From Patella vulgata (Eukaryota; Mollusca; Gastropoda; Patellidae): 64,000 nt of DNA. A program made the position numbers and the translations under genes. Of this stretch, positions 21,250 through 33,700 are shown in pieces. The notes below the pieces were generated by a model. That model was given only the letters and a program-made list of their open reading frames with translations, did not search any database and had not been told where the DNA came from. The stretch spans positions 41,279,501-41,343,500 of the forward strand of contig NC_065886.2 in assembly GCF_932274485.2 (NCBI RefSeq). The letters are read 5' to 3'. Numbering within the stretch: the first letter of the stretch is position 1; each line of letters begins with the position of its first letter.

Positions 21250-23934
21250 ATGTCAATTGTGCAGAAGTACTGTGTTGCGCCTGGTTTTAATCCTGGCCGG
21301 GTTTTGCCGGCCGTAAGTAATGAGTACTTTGCTGTACCAATGACTCGCACATCGATAGGTGTGTGGTCATTTGACAAGCTTGAACTACGCCATAAACCCC
21401 TTGAATTGCATGGGCACCGTAAATCTATAACTGCACTTGCGTTTGGCAACCGTTCAGCAGCAAATGTTCTGTGTTCCTGTGCAGGCGATTATGTTATAGT
21501 GTGGGACATAGAAGTGTCACAGCGGAATTTCGATGAGCGAAAGCAAATAAAAGGGGAGATAATCGGGACTTCGATTGGGGAAATTAACTATTGCGTCTTT
21601 AATGCAGACGACACTCTTGTGGCTGTGTGTGTCGATGTTAACGTGTATATCTTAAAATCAAACACACAAACTGTCCTTGCCGTATTAGACGGACATCTTA
21701 ATCGTGTCACAGGCGCAGAATTCTGCCCACATTATTCTTCAACCATCGTCACAATTTCTGATGATCGAACTTTTAAAATATGGGATTTACACAGCCATTC
21801 TCTAGTTTATCAAAGTTGCGTTATTACCTCATCTGCACTGGTAAATATTTGTATGAACTGGGACGAACCCACATTTAGCGTTGGTTCAGCAGATGGCATT
21901 GTTAGAACGTATGATTTGACGGACGGTAACGATTTCCGAACTTTATTTCAACTCGATATTAACAGTATTAAAAGGAAGATAAGGGGAGCATCCTTTAAAA
22001 ATCAAATTGCCGGCGTAAGGAATGGTTCAAAAACTATTAGCAGTCGGCAGACTTGGAAAAAATCGGATGGAATTATTCCAACCAACGATAACCCTGGTTT
22101 TATAGATAGATGTGAAGAATCAATTGTTGGGCTGTGCTATGCATATCCACAAGGACACCGCAAAGACGCGGAGGTTCCAAGCTTCTTGAGAAGTGCTGTG
22201 ACTGAAATGTTAAATAAAACAGCTGCAGTTTTATTGGTGGCAACAACGTCAACCCTTCTCCAGATTGATCCCAAATCTCTAGAGACATTAGATTTTGTAG
22301 ATCTCCAAATGGAAATTCCCAGTAAGGGAGACTTCGCATCAAGAGGTATCACACTGGATGCATTGGATTTTTCGTCCTTTAACTCTGGTCATAGTGTCTG
22401 GGCAGTTGTGGGAACTTTGTTGGAGAACAGACTCCATGTACTCGATTGGCCTCTAGTGACGTGTGCGAATTCTCCATCGGAGGAAGAGACGCTAAATATT
22501 GAATCAGCCATGGATCTTTTATCTCTTCACCCCGATTTGAATCCAAACAGGGAAAGAGTCTCCAGATCTTGTGAACTTTCTATGGTAGCAACCAACCCCC
22601 TTTGTGAGAACTCACCTTTATCGTCGAAACTGACGCCTATCTCCAAGGAAAAACAAAGGAGTTCTTCGGTTACCAGAAGAAACTCTATCCCAGCAGCTAA
22701 AAAATCTGATTCTATGAACCAGCCAATTACTTTCAAAAACAAAGTAAAATCCTCGGGATACTCAACACAGGCTCCCAAGGGAAAACTGTTTCAACCGCAA
22801 ACATGCAAAACTAAGCAAATGACTCTTAAACGATCTCAATCCCATGAAGCTTCTCTTCAGCTAGAAGACTACCCCATGAACTGTGGGCAACCAAATGAAC
22901 AGATTTCGACACGGTCGGTATGTGAGACTTCTGCTCCAATAACATCTTTACGTTTTTCCGGAAATGGACAAAATGTTGCAAGTGGGCTCGCGAACAAATT
23001 AGCAATTTCGTTTCCTCTGTCCACGAAGAAAATGGGGAGTACTTATCAGGGACACGACGCCGCTGTGAATTCCGTATATTGGAGTCGAGACAACAGTATG
23101 CTTGTCACGGCCTCCGATGATAAAACTGCCATCGTTTGGACTTGTAATCCCCGAGATCCGATCATGAAAATTTCAACGACATTGGACAATTTTAGTGATA
23201 GTGATTCTGCAACAAAAAAAACGAATCCATTGTTTCCCAAGGAGGTCAAACAATCACAGTTTTATTACATGGATAAATTCATTCTTCTCATCAGTGGTAA
23301 TGGTTTTTACATGTACAAATATTATTTGGATACGTCGAAGCATGAAATAAGACGTTATCTAACTAAATCCAAGTACAAACTTGTGAAATCTTGGTTCTTG
23401 GACAGTCAATGCTTGACAGCTATGGCTGCTGTGAATTCTTTTTACTCCCATGTTGCTATTTGTGCAGGATCTAATCGTAGCTACGAAATATTTGACATGA
23501 ATGAAGGACGATCTGTGTCGCTGATTACTGACGCTCATATTCGCCCGATCCACGCCATTGCTTTAAATGAAGGATCGACATATGTTTCACAGCCAGACGC
23601 CGCATATAATGTTTTTGCAACGGCTGCCGTTGCCGATTGCATCAAATTGTGGGATTTAAGAACAAACAAATGCGTTCAAAGGTTTGAAGGTCACGTGAAC
23701 AAAGCTATACCATGTGGATTAGCAATAAGTCCCTGTGGACAATATTTAGCTTCGGGATCAGAAGACAAACTAACGTATGTATTTGATGTTAGGACGGGTA
23801 CTTATTGCGATAGACTTGGCGGGCATTCAGATGTGGTGTCGACTGTTGCGTTTCATCCGGCCAAACCACTTTTGGCTTCGGGGAGTATTGATGGAAATGT
23901 TGTGCTATACAAACCGGAGAACTGGCATTCATGA
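21250..23934 (+). CDS. WDR27: WD repeat-containing protein 27
   Basis: An uninterrupted 894-residue frame. The N-terminal half (about residues 10-290) is a WD40 propeller with HGHRKSITALAFGNRSA, VIVWDIE near residue 85 and FKIWDLHSH near 175. A Ser/Lys-rich linker follows, holding the WDR27-typical KVKSSGY segment. A second propeller (about 555-893) has GHDAAVNSVYWSRDNSML, FYYMDKFILLISG, AAVNSFYSHVAICAGSNR, IKLWDLRTNKCVQRFEGH near 800 and YVFDVRTGTYCDRLGGHSDV. Order, spacing and motifs match vertebrate WDR27 from end to end (human about 827 residues, from memory), so the start at 21250 is reasonable. The protein is presumed to be a protein-interaction scaffold; its exact cellular role is not well established. 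Unlike the vertebrate gene, which has many exons, this copy has no introns. It shows no frame damage. Confidence 0.95.
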   Translation: MSIVQKYCVAPGFNPGRVLPAVSNEYFAVPMTRTSIGVWSFDKLELRHKPLELHGHRKSITALAFGNRSAANVLCSCAGDYVIVWDIEVSQRNFDERKQIKGEIIGTSIGEINYCVFNADDTLVAVCVDVNVYILKSNTQTVLAVLDGHLNRVTGAEFCPHYSSTIVTISDDRTFKIWDLHSHSLVYQSCVITSSALVNICMNWDEPTFSVGSADGIVRTYDLTDGNDFRTLFQLDINSIKRKIRGASFKNQIAGVRNGSKTISSRQTWKKSDGIIPTNDNPGFIDRCEESIVGLCYAYPQGHRKDAEVPSFLRSAVTEMLNKTAAVLLVATTSTLLQIDPKSLETLDFVDLQMEIPSKGDFASRGITLDALDFSSFNSGHSVWAVVGTLLENRLHVLDWPLVTCANSPSEEETLNIESAMDLLSLHPDLNPNRERVSRSCELSMVATNPLCENSPLSSKLTPISKEKQRSSSVTRRNSIPAAKKSDSMNQPITFKNKVKSSGYSTQAPKGKLFQPQTCKTKQMTLKRSQSHEASLQLEDYPMNCGQPNEQISTRSVCETSAPITSLRFSGNGQNVASGLANKLAISFPLSTKKMGSTYQGHDAAVNSVYWSRDNSMLVTASDDKTAIVWTCNPRDPIMKISTTLDNFSDSDSATKKTNPLFPKEVKQSQFYYMDKFILLISGNGFYMYKYYLDTSKHEIRRYLTKSKYKLVKSWFLDSQCLTAMAAVNSFYSHVAICAGSNRSYEIFDMNEGRSVSLITDAHIRPIHAIALNEGSTYVSQPDAAYNVFATAAVADCIKLWDLRTNKCVQRFEGHVNKAIPCGLAISPCGQYLASGSEDKLTYVFDVRTGTYCDRLGGHSDVVSTVAFHPAKPLLASGSIDGNVVLYKPENWHS

Positions 23935-24067
23935 ACTAAATCACGTTACGTTGGAAGCTTTACAGGCGATGACTCCTGCCCACGACGTATATTACAAAAG
24001 TGTGTAATTTTGAAATATAATTTTCTTTCAGCACATTAATGGATCATTAATTTAAAAACAAATTCCT

Positions 24068-24073
24068 AATAAA
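24068..24073 (+). promoter_or_regulatory. AATAAA poly(A) signal of WDR27
   Basis: A canonical AATAAA lies 134 bp after the WDR27 stop. No encoded A-tract follows, so nothing here directly marks the gene as a processed copy. Confidence 0.55.
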
Positions 24074-24116
24074 ATGGTAGAAACATAGTTTTGAATATAT
24101 CTATTTCCCTTTTAAC

Positions 24117-24610
24117 ATGAGAGCCACGGTAGCTCGCTAACCTGGAGGCCCCGTGTTCCTTCCCAGTGTAGGCCGAAATTTTTCATCGGCATATTCCGGC
24201 GTGGTACTCCCTTGTCACTCATTGTCAGCGTATAGTCGTTCGGATTGGACCAAAAGCCAAGGTTCCGTTTACAAATTGGCATGCGGGTATCGTAACAGAA
24301 CCTTGACAATTGGAATTAGAAATAAGGCCGTAGCACCTCTTTCCGTGAAAAATTTTCCTCATAGCACACTGCAGGCGTATGCCCGTCTTCATTAGCCCGA
24401 CAGCGTATAGTCGTTCGGATTGGACCAAAAGCCAAGGTTCCGTTTACAAATTGACATGCACGTAACAGAACCTTGACAGTTGAAATTAAGAAATAAGGCC
24501 GTAGCACCTCTTTCCGTGGAAACTTTTCCTCATAGCTCACTGCAGGCGTATGCCCGTCATCATGAGCCCAGCCGGTGCAGACCTGTAGGACGTCCTCCCA
24601 GAATTTAAAT
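24117..24610 (+). mobile_element. SINE-A with internal 175-bp tandem duplication
   Basis: The head is diverged (CGGTAGCTCGCTAACCTGGA). The central segment starting CAGCGTATAGTCGTTCGGAT occurs twice, at 24226 and 24401, exactly 175 bp apart with few differences. The tail ends near TGTAGGACGTCC. Confidence 0.7.
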
Positions 24611-26200
24611 ACCGCCAGAATGTGCAACCCGAAACACGGCTGATTACGATGCCATGATTATATACTGTTTAGAATGTACTCTTGATCATGCTTAAAATAT
24701 GTTTGTTAAAAATATACATGTACAGAATACTTCTAAAAAAACACGCAATGAATATTTGGTAAAACTGTTGTATGGTCAGGCCCTTTCGCAGACTCTATAC
24801 CCAAACACAAAAACTCAAAATAAAGGTATAATTTGGAAGTTATTGGCCTATCATAGTTGTCAGTATCCTGGTTTCCAGTAACCTTTCAATTCATGTTCCA
24901 ATATGGTGTCTGGAGTTTTGGTATATTTCAGCGTGTTTAACTCATGAGTCACGACAAGAATATTTCGACGCCCAATCTGTCCAACCTTCAATAACTTTTG
25001 GGATTCTACGAGTCCAGCACTTAGGATGGAACAGTCTAAAACCCGATGTCCAACCATGTATACACGGGTGGCCAGACATAATAACTTTTCAAAATTGGAA
25101 TCCGAGTTCCCGGGACATATTTCTTTTTTGTACACTGTGGTCGAGATGGACAAAACAAAATGTACAACTGCCAAGCGTTGCCTGTCATCATATTTTAATG
25201 ATTTATTACTTGGTTTTCCTGATTTATGTGTACCAATGTCGTTTATTCCCGTTTTATTTGAATTTTCCACCACGTGTGTGTGTGTACATGTATACGTGTG
25301 TGTGCGGTAAGTTAGCTAATGTTATACTTAAAATTAAGTACAATTCTTACATGTCAGTCGGTTTAGGAGCGGCATCTTTGCATGAAAAAATTATTTTGTT
25401 GATTTACTTCTTATTATCATTACAAATTGTATACGATCATATTACATCGAAATAAAGAATGAAATCTAGCAATTTTTTTATTATCATTTTATTATTAATG
25501 TATATAGCGCTGTCTTTGTCAAATGCTCTTTAAATATATGCAAGCAAACATAAACCAAATATTTGAATAATCAAATTAGTCAAATTAAAATGAATAATTT
25601 CCAAAAGATGTACAAGGAACATACAATGCAACATAGTAAGATGTAAATAAATATTACTTGGAATGGAAGCCTATGTACAAATATTTGGATTTTAATTTTT
25701 TTTCTTAAAAATGTAAGTTTAAAAGACTATAGTATTCCATAATTGTTAGGCGTGTGAACTAACAGACTTATTGCCTTATTTAGTTAAATAACATGGTACC
25801 ATACCATTTATACACTTATACGTAAAATATAACTGATAAGAAAACTTACGTGTAACTAGTACGTATTAATTAAGATAGAACGAATTAGTCTCGGTCACCC
25901 AGAATCTGGGGGTCTTCAGCGTTCTTAGAATATTTGTCTGCATGATAGAGACTAAAGAAAAATGTGTTTGTTTTGGGAGCTAAATTCTGTATGTTATGTA
26001 GAATATATTAATCAACATTGTGGTAGATCAGCAAAACGAAACTTACAATTATCTAGGTGTGACGTCACGGGGAATTTATAAGTGTGTTTGTACTATATAC
26101 TGATGTTTTTGGATTATGCGATTCCTAACCTAAGTATAGTAGTCAAATATTTCTTTGGTATTTACATCAAATGAAAGGGGTGAAATTGAAATTTTTCATA
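24611..26200. other. Intergenic DNA, nothing recognised
   Basis: AT-rich sequence with only short chance frames and a TGTG/TATG-rich stretch near 25270-25310. No gene, SINE or clear inverted repeat seen. Confidence 0.5.
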
Positions 26201-26201
26201 G

Positions 26202-27070
26202 ACCAACGATTTTCAACAAGGTTTCCACAAATCTTACATATACATTCAGAAATATTCCCCTCTGTATTACAAGCAAAAAAGTTTTTTGATAACGAGAAAT
26301 TAACTTTTATTAAAACCATGGAACTTAAAGATGGGTTCCCGCTTAAAAACTGGGTGATTTAATGCTATATATGGACTAAAAACATATTCAAACTAATTAA
26401 TTTGTCATAACTTTGCTTCAAATCCTTCTCAAACATTGTAATTGCGAAGGAATGTCCTGCTATAAAAATTCGATCAAACCAGGTCATGTTTACGTCACGT
26501 GAATTACCTCTCTTGGATGTCAGAGGAGAATTCATTGCATACATAAGACGATGTTGTCTTTAATCGCTTACTATTTATTACAAATATCGAATCCTAATTA
26601 AATTCCCGGATTATCCACTACCCGCATCTTTTTCTGTCATTTTTATCTCAGAAGGTGTTGTACGTCTAACTCTTCATAAAGTTTATCAACTTGTACATCA
26701 AGCGCTCAATGTTCGCGTGTGGCCTTTGACATCACGCGTGCAGAAATTCCTAATCGTCGGGCTGTTGATTAGGGAAACCCTTGCATTTTTGTCCTGTATA
26801 CGCTCCATGAGTGTTTTTCGGGGAATCCAGTATTTTTATAATAAGATGGGATATCTCTACTTTCCATATATACCAAAATTGCCATACTTTTATTGGAAAT
26901 AACCACCCGATAAATACTTTTCTGGGAAGCCATCTTTAAAATACATATAATGTTAAAACCGGAAGTGATGTAATTTCGCGCTTGCAAAAACTATTTGGCG
27001 TGTATTATAGTTGGGATTATTTCTGAGTATATATTTAAGATTTATGGAAACCTTGTTAAAAATCGTTGGT
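26202..27070. mobile_element. Inverted-repeat element of about 870 bp, class unknown
   Basis: The left end ACCAACGATTTTCAACAAGG is matched in inverse by CCTTGTTAAAAATCGTTGGT at 27051-27070. The match continues for about 55 bp per side. The interior has no clear transposase. No convincing target duplication was found. Confidence 0.55.
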
Positions 27071-27185
27071 CCTCCCCGTTAAAATCTTGAATTAGTACAG
27101 TGCTTGACTTTTAAAAAAAATATACGCGGAGTCTCAAGTTATTTTATGATAGCATTTAATTCCTTTGTTTGTATGATGACGTGAT

Positions 27186-27466
27186 GTAGACCACCAATTA
27201 CCTTCCTATTTAGAAAATACAGTAAAGTGAATTTTGTCCGCTTTAGTTTATGGACCCCCTTTGATTACATCCCGAAATTTTCACCTCAGCGAGACATTGC
27301 AACATGTTGCTCCTCCTGTGCTGGAGAACATTCAGTCGAACGAAAATTTCGGAAAAGTTGATGTCAGAGCCATATACAAACATAAAGAGGGACTAGCTCT
27401 GGTGGAAACTGTATACAGTAACAAGAATTAACATTAAAAAAGGCCAACTGGGAACATTTGGTGGTC
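27186..27466. mobile_element. MITE family M2, diverged copy near the SELENOS start
   Basis: The ends GTAGACCACCAATTA and TTTGGTGGTCTGC are inverted. The interior ACATTCAGTCGAACGAAAAT matches the right part of the M2 element at 37348-37809. It ends about 200 bp before the SELENOS ATG. Confidence 0.5.
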
Positions 27467-27664
27467 TGCAACCAGACAGTGCGCTTTTTTTTAAAATTAT
27501 CTCCCTTCTTTGATCTTTACTACCAAGAAACAACATTAATCAGTATTTCCGTCTACGTGCTTGATTTTGTTTTGTTATTGAAATTTGTTTGTAATGCTGA
27601 CGTGTTGATAAGTTTTATGAATTATTTTTGAGTGAAAATTGAAGGAAAACTTTAAAATAAAATC

Positions 27665-27737
27665 ATGGATCCAACACAGAATGCGGCACCACCTGAAAAT
27701 GAAACGCCTGAGGTGGTTGTCAACATTTTTTCATCGT
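27665..27737 (+). CDS. SELENOS: SELENOS exon 1
   Basis: The ATG at 27665 opens MDPTQNAAPPENETPEVVVN and ends IFSS plus one base before a perfect donor, GTAAGT at 27738 (phase 1). The start is supported by the join to the membrane-helix exon: the split codon gives Leu, making FSSLLEIIQGYGWFLL, which matches the human layout around TVGSLLATYGWY. Confidence 0.8.
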
Positions 27738-30700
27738 GTAAGTTAAAACTGATAAAAAATAAAAGTAAAAGTGTTTGTAGTTTGTATGTTTGTTTACAAA
27801 TTACGGTCAGTGGTTAGGCGTTTTGCTAATAATAAGATAGAGAAAAAATGGGTTTAACCAGAGGAGTCTGACCTTCTATATACACCATGTCCAGCCAGAC
27901 AATATATATAATAAAAAAGAACAGAAATGCAATGCCTGTTGTTAGGGTGACCCACCATAAATAAATATCTCCATATATCTCGAGAATTACGCCACAATAT
28001 TTATATATATGCCAAGCCTCAAATCAGTTTCACACAATTATAGTCACTAAATAAACGATCATGTTGTACTTAATAAGCTATGACCATTAATCATGTATAA
28101 ATAATAGACTGAAAACTGGTTCCAAGAGTCGTCTATAACATCCAGACACTTTTGAGTAGAAGATAGGTTACGTGCCCTTGTTTTGAAATTAGTCTCGCTT
28201 AACCAGTCTATCGACCATTCTACGTCTGATTGACAGATCGGGATAATCAAGACTACTTTTTTACGAAACATAACAGAAAGCTAGAACAAGAAATTGAATT
28301 TAGAAATAAGCACGTTAGGTAGCTCAACAATCGTTTTAAGACGCTTGTAAAAGTAAAATGAAACTACTGCTAGTATCATGTTCCTGCCTAACCCGAGTGA
28401 TTCAGAGATACTATTTGTACTAAACCAAAAGATGCCGCTCTTAACGGTACAGTTAATGATAAAGCGATTTAAAAAATGAAACGAACGTAATTTCTAAATC
28501 TGCTGTAATAACCAAGAAGCTTAATTTTACTGCTATTCAAAATCGTCAACAATAATTTTTTTACGGCTGTAATAGTTGATAGATTTGTAGAGAATTGCAC
28601 GTGCCATGGCTATTTATAGTATCATACTGTCAGAAAGTTGGTCTCGGCACGGCGAATGTGCACGCTTCAGTGGTAGTCTCGAACTATCAGCGGTGGACTG
28701 TATTTCTGTGTGTACATGGGTCACCCTACTGTTGTTGAGGGTGGTACTTTTTACCGCCGACCACCGCCGACCAATACTTTTACCGCCGACTGTCGTAAAA
28801 TTACCGCCGACCAAATACTTTTTACTGCCGACCAAGCATATTAAAGACAATATATAATATTTCACTTTCAACATAAAGTGGGACTTATGCTAGTGATCCA
28901 TCCCAAATTGTAGATAAGTTCTTTGGAACTGAAGGACTTGCGTGTGCAAACGACACGATAGACTTTGAAAGAAGAAAGCATGACATCTCAACCGTGTACG
29001 AAAAATACCCAGACCTACAAAAGTACCTTAAAACCGTGAAAGATAGAATAACAAAGTTCATTTATATACCTAAGAGAAAAGGTGACGAAGTCAAATTATG
29101 GACAAATAACAACGCGGAATCTGCAAACCATATTTTTAAATGTGCCATTGACTGGAAACCCCAAAAGGCTCCAGAATTAATCGAGAAGCTGTATATGTGT
29201 GTGAATTTTCAATTAATAAATTTAAGATCTACCCTGTATTTTTCTGGAGATTATGAACTTTGTGGTCGCTATAAAGCATATTCTGTTTCTGAACAAAAGT
29301 GGCGCTGTTTCAGCGAAGAGCAAAAAGAAAAATGTTTTGCAAATTTTCTTAAAGACTCGAAAAGGAAGCGCGACAAAGAAGAAATTATTTGTTCAACAAA
29401 CAAAAAATTTTGTGTAGTAAAGAAAGCAAAATTACCAACCCAAAAACCCCATCAAACCAAAAGGTGTAGAAGTGTTCGCACTAATAGAAGATAGGCCTAA
29501 AATGTTATACATTTATAACCAGTAGCTGAAACAATCTTGATATATTTGCCCTTCAATATCTAAATTGTAGTTTTGTCCTTCCATATTCTTTAATATAAAT
29601 ATGAATGTTTTTCGACAGTTGTACGTGATTACACCTCAAATAAAAAAATAACATTTTTATAAAAAAAACAAACAACCGTAAAATAGTCGGCGGTAACAAG
29701 GAATCATTAAGCATTTGGTTGGCGGTAACAAGTATTTGGTCGGCGGTAATTATATTACGGTCGAAAGTCATTACAATGCGGTCGGCGGTAAAAAATATTT
29801 GGTCGGCGGTAATTACACGACGGTCGGCGGTAAAAAGTACCACCGTGTTGTTGATGACTCGATTTTACCTGCTCTCGCTTCGGCTCGGGTTTTTTTTTCA
29901 ACAGTTCGTAATGTTAGGCAATCAAACCTCTGTCGATTCACTCAGATATGTTTTTTCTTCAATCTAGTTGTTTTGATTTGCATAAGTACTCCCACAAAAC
30001 GATATCATAGCCACTTGTTTCCAATATTTACATTACTTTCGTCCATTTCCATTTTGTCACTGCCGCCATGCCCAGACGTCACCCAAAAACCTAACCAACC
30101 TCTGAAGTCTTGTATACTTCTGCCTCAAAATGATGAATATTCACCAAAACCTGGCAGAAAATGTATATGCAAACCCTCTTCTTCGATTCTACACCCAATT
30201 GTCAACAAAAATCGCCATGCAGAAGGGGGAAAATGGAAAGGGAGAGAAAAACTAAAAATATCTTTGGCACTTGTTTGAATGGTCTAGTCACTGCGGATTG
30301 ATTTTGTGTGACGTCAGCGACAGAGGTTTGATTGCCTGACATTACGAATTGTTGAAAAAAAACGAGCCGAAGCGAGAGCAGGTAAAATCGAGTCTTCAAC
30401 AGGCATTGCATTCCTGTTCTTTTTTTATTATATATTGTCTGGTTGGACATGGTGTATATATACGGATAGAAGGTCAGATTCCTGTGGTTTAACGTACACC
30501 CGACACATACTAGGTCATTAGGGGACAGGCTCCTACTTCTTGTCACTTATTGTCACGTACATGCTGGGAATCAAAACCACACAACTCTTCCACTCAATGA
30601 TCATGACTATATCATGACATGTCACAAAGACTCAGAGCACATGTTAATTAGCCCATTCAATCCGCAAATATATGCGATAAGGATTTTGCTATCCAAGAAA

Positions 30701-33700
30701 GCTGACCTTTTTTGATTCCGTAAGAGTTTTGTTAGTGACTCAATGAGAGAGAGAAAAATTGAGTTTAACGACCACCCGACACAAACTAGATTATTAGGGA
30801 CAGGCGGCCCTACATGCTGCGAATCGAATCCACACAACTCTGTTCAATGACAAAGAGCACACGTTAGCCCATTCCATTTCCAAATGGATTCAATTAGGAT
30901 TTTGCTAGTCCGGGAAAGCAGATCTTTTTCGGTTCTGTTAGAGTTTTGTGACTAAGGTCAGCCTGCCCATGGGTAGAAGCTTTTGGTAATCGTCTGTTTC
31001 GCACCATGGCTGATTCTTTCATTCCGACAAGGCTGATTCGTACCATGACAAGGCCGATTCGGACCATTATTTGAATGACGCCAGTATTTAAAATACCAGT
31101 ATGTTTGCATATATTTAATAATATGACAAGAATGACAATAAAAATAGTGAAATTACTAATTAATTATTTAAATAACAATGAGCTAAATCATGGAAAATGT
31201 GCTTCACATTCTTGGCTGATTAGGACCAGATTCAGACTTTAGACCCTATTTTATGATAAGGGGATATTTCATGAAATTAAAAATACATTTATGTTTTGCT
31301 GACATCGTCATCCTGGAACAATAATTCAGTTTGCTAAAGATCCCATCCTTTTCAATAATATTCAAGTTTTGGTATTTGTCAGTTCATTTTAAAAAGATTC
31401 TACCACTGAAGTTTTACTGTGTTGAGTCACAACCATAGACTAATGTTCTGAAATCATATTTCTCTATAATTACAGAGGGGGGGGGGGGGTGTTTGAACAC
31501 AAATCACAAATGAGTCAGTCGACCTAAAGTCTTTTACTCTCTCCTGGTCAACTTCTGTCATAAGTCCCAAAGTAAGACTAATAGGTTTAAACTATAAATT
31601 TATTGAAATCTGGGACCTGTGAATGGAATTTAGCTCATCTTGAATTAAGTACATAAATGCTTTTGATCTAGGTTAAATAAATAGGTAGTCTAAGCTTCTA
31701 AAAAACAGATACGGTAAAATTTATGAGTTATAAATTAGTAATTATTTATACATGTACATGTAAATACAGAATATGAATTTACGTACATGTAATTGCTTTT
31801 TGGTGGATTCAGAAAACATTGCCATATCTCAGTTCTAATCATCAGAGGTTTTCAAGTGCAGTTAGTTGAAAATATGACATTTCAGCCACAGAGTTACTTT
31901 TTTTTTTTTATCTCTAACCATATTCGGTTAGCACATACATGTATGACCAGTAGCACCTATTTAACCTATGGGGTCGAAAAATCAGCCTAACATGCAATTG
32001 ATGTTGAAACATTTGTCAATGTGTTTGGTATGTTGTGTCATAAATTAGTGACTATAGAAGAGATAAGAAATCTATTTTTATAATGAGTTTTCTTTTACAT
32101 GTATCATCATCAGTATTAGAGATAATACAGGGTTATGGCTGGTTTTTACTGATTGGTGGTGTAGTAGCAATATATCTTAAACAGAAATTGAATCCTACTT
32201 TAGAACGGATGGCTAAACAGAGAGAGGATAGAAGTGAATATAAGAAGTATGGTATGTAAAAATAGTTTCCCCCCTTGTCTTTCAATCAAGCAATACATAA
32301 TTACGTTTTTATGGTATATTATGTTGCATAAAATTAACATGCAAATAATCCAAAACATGGTAACAGTACTTGATTTTTAGATCAAATCAGACAAAACTAG
32401 TTCTTATGAATTCTTAAGGAGGCAACTTGACATAGTCATATGGTTGATTTATACCACTCTACACTGCCAGATCAAGCCATTTATTTATTTTTTGTACATA
32501 GCTGCATTTACTTGGCAAATGAAACAAACCTCACTTGCAATTTAGCTACCATCAAATGGCTTATAAATGTATCATGGAAGACCTCTATTGCAGTATATCA
32601 ATAGTTTCTAATGGCCATATTTGGATTACTATATATATAACTAAAAAACACAGTTATGTCCATATTTTTATTAAAATCTACTGCACTGAGGCTTTAATTG
32701 TGTTAGGTCTTAATCTCAGGACGATTTTGGCTCTGTTGAAATACTTTAAGATGTAAAAACAGCACAGAATTCTACAATACATAATTATTATTGTATTATT
32801 ATTTCATCTCATAGATAGTGACACAGCTCAGAAAAGATTAGAAGCAATGGAGAAAGCGAGGCAAAAGTTACAAAGTCAGTTTGATGAACAAGCATCTAAA
32901 TTTGCAGAAGAACAAAAAGCTGTAAGTAAGATTTTTAAAAACTAGGTGATCTACCTGCAGTCTTTGATAAATTCTGATTAACGTTGGAATCTCCTAATAT
33001 TTCTATCCTTCTAACATCTACAATATTTTTATTTCTGGGAAAAAACTTGTTTTGGTGTACTCATAAATGATTGTGTTTATAAACAGACACATTTATAAAT
33101 GTTGACATATTAATTAGCTGTCAACTCTGTTGGTTGTCTGTCAACAGATTTCCTATGCAAACCCTACATTTCCTTTTAACAAATTTGCAAGGGTGCTTTG
33201 TTTTCCTCATAATGTAAAACTCAATCAAATTTCAAAATTGGAAACAGGAAAAGGGTACGGCAACACTCCCTTAGAGAGTAATTCTTTGATCACAAATTCC
33301 AGAGTTGTCTCCCCCATTTGAACTCCTGAAATCTTGTGTACTTGATACAGGGCCAAGTTCTTGATATAATTTTTAAACATGGTGAGATTTTTGGATATTA
33401 AATTTTGAATATACTAAGCAGCAAAAGAAACGTCCGGTTGGTATGTTACTCTGAATAGACGCATTGCATAAAACTTGCCAAATGTTTTTATTGTATATTT
33501 GTGACCACATCTCCAACTTTACCTGAGCAATAAGGCTCCTTCCCAAACACAGAATTGAACCCAGGAAATGTTCTCAAAAATGCAACCGGACTTCTGAGAT
33601 GGTAATGTGTTCTCCATGATTTTTATATAACTCATGCTGCACGTGCTCTTCACCGGGACCAGCTCTATGAAATGCACCCCCATACCTGGTTGAATCATTC

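Larger units (their letters stand above)
27859..30485. mobile_element. hAT-like non-autonomous element with long inverted arms, interrupted by two others
   Basis: The left end CAGAGGAGTCTGACCTTCTA and the inverted right end CAGGAATCTGACCTTCTAT start arms of about 175 bp. The 8-bp repeat GGTTTAAC flanks the element at 27851-27858 and 30486-30493. The left arm is broken after GCCTGTTGTT by two insertions and resumes at about 29855 with TGACTCGATTTTACCTGCTC. The inverted right arm has the same order: GCCTGTTGAAGACTCGATTT. The central part (about 29938-30317) has no transposase and shares a segment with the M2 element at 37348. Confidence 0.7.

Noticed and set aside
24860-25273. 137-codon minus-strand frame in the intergenic region
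   Set aside because: No domain, no composition bias and no splice or signal features. Likely chance.
28606-28857. 83- and 86-codon frames around 28.6-28.9 kb
   Set aside because: Span the end of one transposon and the terminal repeat of the next.
29715-30278. 187-codon plus-strand frame
   Set aside because: It starts in the Mutator-like terminal repeat (repeating VGGNYIT-like words) and crosses its boundary into the hAT-like element. Not a gene.
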